A DNA stretch of 64,000 nt from DAIDKA01 sp049792815 (GTDB lineage Bacteria; Pseudomonadota; Gammaproteobacteria; Steroidobacterales; Steroidobacteraceae): the NCBI GenBank assembly GCA_049792815.1, contig JBARBG010000030.1:35399-99398 (forward strand), given 5' to 3'. A model generated the notes under the pieces. It did no database searches. It saw only the letters and a list, made by a program, of their open reading frames with translations, and was not told where the DNA came from. Positions 61,030 through 64,000 of the stretch are shown piece after piece. Every line of letters begins with the position of its first letter. The first letter of the stretch is position 1. The translations under genes and the position numbers were made by a program.

Positions 61030-61623
61030 TCAGCCCTTGGGTCGGTCCTTGGACTGCGGCACCGCTGCGGGGAAAGTCCGCACCGGCGACTCAAGCGCAG
61101 GCGGACGCGGGTCGCGTGGCAAGGCCGGTGGGCCCGGAGGCGCTTTGGTGCCCGGGTCACGTGCGGCCATGGGCGGTCTGGTGCGCGGGTCGCGCGGATC
61201 GCGAAAAGGTGATTTGCTCACCGCGGGTTGGGCGGGCCGCGGTGCGGAGCCCGGGGGTGCGGCCGCGGCGGCCGGTGCCCGCGATTCGCGCACATCGCGC
61301 CCCAGGACCTGTGGCACGAACAGCTCCACCGCCAGAGTAAATGATCGCACTTCCTCGGGAGCGAGCGCACCGACGCCGACGACCTGGCGGGTGAGCTCCT
61401 CGCCCCGACCGTTGCGTACGGCCAGGACGATCGAGTACTCCCAGGTTTCACCTTCCGCCGGATGCCGGATGATCCCTTCCACCTTCAGCGGAGTTGCCGC
61501 GGGCAGCATGCGCTGCGCCGCGGGGTCGAACCTCAGGTGATGCTGGCAGCCAGGACACACTGTCGCGCTTTCAAGGATCGTGGCCTTGCAGTGCGGACAG
61601 GTGCGAGTCTTGCCGGCTGACAT
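61030..61623 (-). CDS. Zinc-ribbon protein with Pro-rich tail
   Basis: A 197-residue protein. The N-terminus has a zinc ribbon (CPHC-x11-CPGC). The middle part (about 45-115) is a beta-rich domain (EYSIVLAVRNGRGEELTRQVVGVGAL). The last ~75 residues are low-complexity Pro/Arg/Ala-rich and probably unfolded. I do not recognise the family. It follows the bactofilin gene by 21 bases and precedes the ABC ATPase gene by 47, so a link with bactofilin function is plausible by context only. Confidence 0.65.
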   Translation of the reverse strand: MSAGKTRTCPHCKATILESATVCPGCQHHLRFDPAAQRMLPAATPLKVEGIIRHPAEGETWEYSIVLAVRNGRGEELTRQVVGVGALAPEEVRSFTLAVELFVPQVLGRDVRESRAPAAAAAPPGSAPRPAQPAVSKSPFRDPRDPRTRPPMAARDPGTKAPPGPPALPRDPRPPALESPVRTFPAAVPQSKDRPKG

Positions 61624-61644
61624 CTAGATGGCGAATCCCTTGGA

Positions 61645-62163
61645 TCAGGAGATCGCGTGGTCCACCTTCGCCGCAACCAGCGAGCTGACGCTCTTCTCGC
61701 CCCACCCGAATTCCACCTGGCCGCGCATGCGCGAGCCGGCGGAAACCGTCAGGGAGCCTGCCTTCACATCGCCCACGACCATGCCGGTTTCCTGAATCTC
61801 GACGCGGGCCGCGGCTTCGATATTGCCGTGCAATTCGCCGCCGACGATGACGGTGCTGGCGCGCACCTGGCCGGTGACGCGGGCGCCGGCCTCGATGGTC
61901 AGATTGCCCTGGACGTTCACGTCACCTTTGAAGGAACCCGCGATGCGCACATGGCCGGACCCCTCGATCTTGCCCTCGATGGTCAGATCCGCCGCGATCA
62001 ATGACTCCTTCAGTTCGGCACGTGCGGCCTGGGGACGGCGCAGTGCTTCCGTGTTCGTCGGGGGGGTCGCGGACATGGGAGTCTCCCGGGGTGTGGGGTT
62101 GCCGGATGGCATCGGGGGAATTGTCGGACTGGTCGGTGCGTTGGGTTCTTTCCAGAGCGCCAT
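61645..62163 (-). CDS. Bactofilin family protein (second copy)
   Basis: A 172-residue bactofilin. After a Pro-rich unstructured N-terminus (about 1-45) comes the beta-helix core: LIAADLTIEGKIEGSGHVRIAG, GDVNVQGNLTIEAGARVTG and TVIVGGELHGNIEAAARVEI. The core is more regular and more typical than in the first copy. It probably forms membrane-associated filaments. GAGGAGG lies about seven bases before the ATG. The zinc-ribbon gene follows by 21 bases. Confidence 0.9.
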   Translation of the reverse strand: MALWKEPNAPTSPTIPPMPSGNPTPRETPMSATPPTNTEALRRPQAARAELKESLIAADLTIEGKIEGSGHVRIAGSFKGDVNVQGNLTIEAGARVTGQVRASTVIVGGELHGNIEAAARVEIQETGMVVGDVKAGSLTVSAGSRMRGQVEFGWGEKSVSSLVAAKVDHAIS

Positions 62164-62286
62164 GGGTCAGGTCCTCCTCGTTACAGCAGCGAACACGCAG
62201 ACCCCCAGTTATACCGGGTCTGATGCGGTGCCAGACAGACGTCGCCCCTGGGCGACACCGGCCGGCGAGCCTCCAGATCCTGAACC

Positions 62287-62904
62287 TTACCCCGGCCGGG
62301 CGTCGGCGGCCAGCAGTTGCAGGCCGCGGGCGCGCATGCGCTCCAGAGTCCCACGTTCGCCATTACCGGCCATCCGCAGCAGATCGCGCCATATGCCGGT
62401 GCGATTCTCCCAGCGTGGCCGCAGCCAGTGGCTGCGGGTTTCCGCCAGGCGCGTGAGGCGGCTGAGGGTGCAATCGCCGATGACGCTGAGATTCGCTACC
62501 GACACGCCCAGGAGCAGGCGGGCCGCAGCCGGCTGACTTCGGGCCAGGTGCCAGGCCTGGGTCATCACCAGCCGCATCAAGGCCACGCTTCCGTCTACGG
62601 TAAAGAAGGGCCCCAGCTCGACCTGCGGGCGGTCATTGACGGAACCGATGATGGCGGAGGACCACAATCCGGCATCGGCGAATCCGGCATCCACCAGCAG
62701 CACCGCGCTCGCGGCCGCCCGCCGCATTGACTGGGCATCCAGATTCAGCAGCAAGTCCTTGACCTCCTGAATCAATGGCGGCGAGCTGCCGCCCGCTCGG
62801 CACTGCGCGTGCAACAGCGCCAGCGCCTGTTCATTCACCTCAAGCACAGACTCAAGAGTCGCCGCACCCAGCCACGGCTGAGGTCCCAACATTGTCGTCG
62901 CCAT
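62287..62904 (-). CDS. Hypothetical protein divergent from the FlhC-like gene
   Basis: A 205-residue soluble, mostly helical protein I do not recognise. Segments such as LESVLEVNEQALALLHAQC, MRRAAASAVLLVDAGFAD and MRLVMTQAWHLARSQPAAARLLLGVS are conserved-looking but match no family I can name. The start at 62904 is supported by GGGAGG six bases upstream. Divergent arrangement with the FlhC-like gene across a 107-base AT-rich region suggests it could be a target or partner of that regulator. Confidence 0.6.
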   Translation of the reverse strand: MATTMLGPQPWLGAATLESVLEVNEQALALLHAQCRAGGSSPPLIQEVKDLLLNLDAQSMRRAAASAVLLVDAGFADAGLWSSAIIGSVNDRPQVELGPFFTVDGSVALMRLVMTQAWHLARSQPAAARLLLGVSVANLSVIGDCTLSRLTRLAETRSHWLRPRWENRTGIWRDLLRMAGNGERGTLERMRARGLQLLAADARPG

Positions 62905-62961
62905 CGCATTCCTCCCTCTTTGCGGTGATTTCTCATCCCACCTAATCCTGCCGCGGTCCGC

Positions 62962-62988
62962 GATTTTTGTTATTTTTATCACAAAATC
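62962..62988. promoter_or_regulatory. AT-rich inverted repeat between hypothetical and FlhC-like genes
   Basis: GATTTTTGT and ACAAAATC, nearly complementary with one bulge, flank a T-rich centre. It is the only AT-rich block in the divergent gap and likely holds the promoters or an operator. Confidence 0.4.
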
Positions 62989-63011
62989 GTCCGAACCGCA
63001 GGTCCCCCGCC

Positions 63012-63560
63012 ATGCGCATTTCCGACAATCGCTACAGCCGTGACCGGTTCCGTCTTGATCTTGCCGTGCGCTTCATCCGCCACGAAGCCCGCACCCAGAC
63101 CATCAGGGCCTGGACTGGACTTTCAGATGATCGGATCCGCAAGCTCTATCGCGGATATTTGAATGAGCCCGGCTTTGCCGTATCACGGCCGCGTGGCAAG
63201 TCGCCGCAGCAATGCGCGTTCTTCACGCGCTCGCCGCAACTGAAGGAGGAAAGTTCGTTCCTGGCGAGCGTGTGCTCGCTGCTCGGCGTGCTGCCACAGG
63301 CGGGGACGCAGTTCAATCAGAAGGCTTTGGCCAATCTGGCACGCGGCGAACTGTTGTGCCAGGCCTTTGAGGTCTACCAGCAGCTAATGCCCGCACACGG
63401 CATCAGCTTCGAGCACGCTGTGTTCCTGGTCTCGGCGCTGGCGCGCGGTGACGAGCTCGCGCTCGGCAACTGTGGCGGCTGCGGGGCGCTGATCGTCTCG
63501 GACCGCTTCGGCTTCGGCGCACCCAGCTGCCTGCTTTGCTGCGACAGACATCGCGATTAA
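63012..63560 (+). CDS. FlhC-like transcriptional regulator without FlhD
   Basis: A 182-residue protein similar to FlhC, the zinc-binding half of the flagellar master regulator. RTQTIRAWTGLSDDRIRKLYRGYL resembles the FlhC N-terminal helices, and the C-terminal four-Cys zinc site is clear (GNCGGCGAL ... SCLLC). In enterobacteria FlhC works only with FlhD in a heterohexamer. Here no flhD gene is adjacent, so it may act alone, partner the divergent hypothetical protein, or use an FlhD elsewhere. The start at 63012 (MRISDNRYSRD) matches the basic family N-terminus. Confidence 0.75.
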   Translation: MRISDNRYSRDRFRLDLAVRFIRHEARTQTIRAWTGLSDDRIRKLYRGYLNEPGFAVSRPRGKSPQQCAFFTRSPQLKEESSFLASVCSLLGVLPQAGTQFNQKALANLARGELLCQAFEVYQQLMPAHGISFEHAVFLVSALARGDELALGNCGGCGALIVSDRFGFGAPSCLLCCDRHRD

Positions 63561-63730
63561 CGCCGCCGCCGGGCTCTTGCTGCGATGCGGCGGCGCAATG
63601 CGACTGGTGCCGACGGCTTGTGTGACGGAACACCGCATGGTCAACTCGGTCCGAATCGGCTAAAACTAAATGCTCTACGGCTCGCCCGTTTTGCCTAGCC
63701 TTGTCAGCGACCAACCGAGAACCTGTTCGA

Positions 63731-64000
63731 ATGAACGAGCCGCCGACGTCCGAAGATGAAGTCACCCGACCGGACGGTGAGCCGCCAAGGCACCCTGTAG
63801 CCGTTTCTCCCATCGATTGGTGGGGCCACGTAAAAGAGCACAAGGTCCTGCAATGGGGTCTTGCATACCTCGGAGCCGCATTGGCATTCGCGCATGGCGC
63901 TGACCTGCTGGGGCATGCTTTCCATTGGCCCGAAGCCCTCAATCGGCTGCTATTGGGGATTCTCATCGTCGGATTGCCGGTCGCGCTCGCGCTCGCCTGG
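63731..64000 (+). CDS. Membrane-anchored protein, N-terminal fragment
   Basis: The gene runs off the window after 90 residues. The N-terminal ~30 residues are Pro/Glu-rich. They are followed by WWGHVKEHKVLQWGLAYLGA, a first membrane helix, HAFHWPEALNRLLLGIL and a second helix (IVGLPVALALAW). This paired-helix anchor occurs at the start of membrane-bound adenylate/guanylate cyclases and TPR or TolB-domain proteins of proteobacteria. The catalytic or repeat region is not in the window, so only the anchor can be named. Confidence 0.6.
   Translation, partial: MNEPPTSEDEVTRPDGEPPRHPVAVSPIDWWGHVKEHKVLQWGLAYLGAALAFAHGADLLGHAFHWPEALNRLLLGILIVGLPVALALAW

Overview
The window is a dense, high-GC chromosomal segment of a gammaproteobacterium. 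The gene order gives it away. It holds pyrE, dut-coaBC, radC, rpmB-rpmG, mutM and coaD, then rsmD divergent from ftsY-ftsE-ftsX-rpoH, the same neighbours as in Escherichia coli. The non-enteric traits are hopanoid genes, an aryl-polyene cluster of xanthomonadin type, HrcA/CIRCE control and bactofilins. Together they suggest a Nevskiales/Steroidobacterales/Xanthomonadales-like lineage. There is no rRNA in the window, so the genus stays open. I saw no tRNA, CRISPR array, insertion sequence or prophage.

Layout. Positions 1-4630 hold core genes: the start of an AmpG-like permease, pyrE, a DUF4124 protein, dut, coaBC, radC, rpmB and rpmG. Positions 4662-11165 are an insert between rpmG and mutM, which are adjacent in E. 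coli. It contains a hipBA toxin-antitoxin pair, a TauD-like dioxygenase and the hopanoid side-chain genes hpnJ-hpnI-hpnL. Positions 11179-17399 return to core functions: mutM, an AlkA-like glycosylase, coaD, rsmD, ftsYEX and rpoH. The rpoH gene is preceded by a perfect CIRCE operator. Positions 17412-28471 are metabolic and accessory: an ACT-malic enzyme, gcdH, a PdsR/PdsS-like two-component pair without a sortase, a hairpin-rich intergenic region, several DUF proteins and a HTH/propeller operon. gltBD follows at 28493-34652.

Positions 34897-48706 are the most striking region, an aryl-polyene type II PKS-like cluster. It encodes a ketosynthase, chain-length factor, ACP, ketoreductase, two dehydratases, an acyl-activating ligase, a LolA-like carrier, an MMPL exporter, an acyltransferase and a glycosyltransferase. 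It also has a chorismatase of XanB2 type and a flavin-dependent halogenase-like enzyme. I read it as: chorismate to hydroxybenzoate, activation onto ACP, polyene extension, possible ring halogenation, then attachment to a lipid and export to the envelope. That makes a xanthomonadin-like pigment plausible. A GNAT, a small uncharacterised protein and a PEP-mutase-family enzyme sit inside the cluster and look unrelated.

Positions 48950-64000 hold a DUF924 protein, a CbpA-like co-chaperone, a LysR regulator, an M16 protease pair (one active, one degenerate), two bactofilins, a YheT hydrolase, a membrane-anchored receiver protein, a PAP2 phosphatase, a YadGH-type ABC exporter, a FlhC-like regulator without FlhD and the start of a membrane-anchored protein. 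Between the M16 pair and the first bactofilin, the minus strand shows a near-consensus sigma-54 promoter, a C-rich hairpin and a rho-independent terminator. This is a strong candidate for an unannotated RpoN-dependent small RNA.
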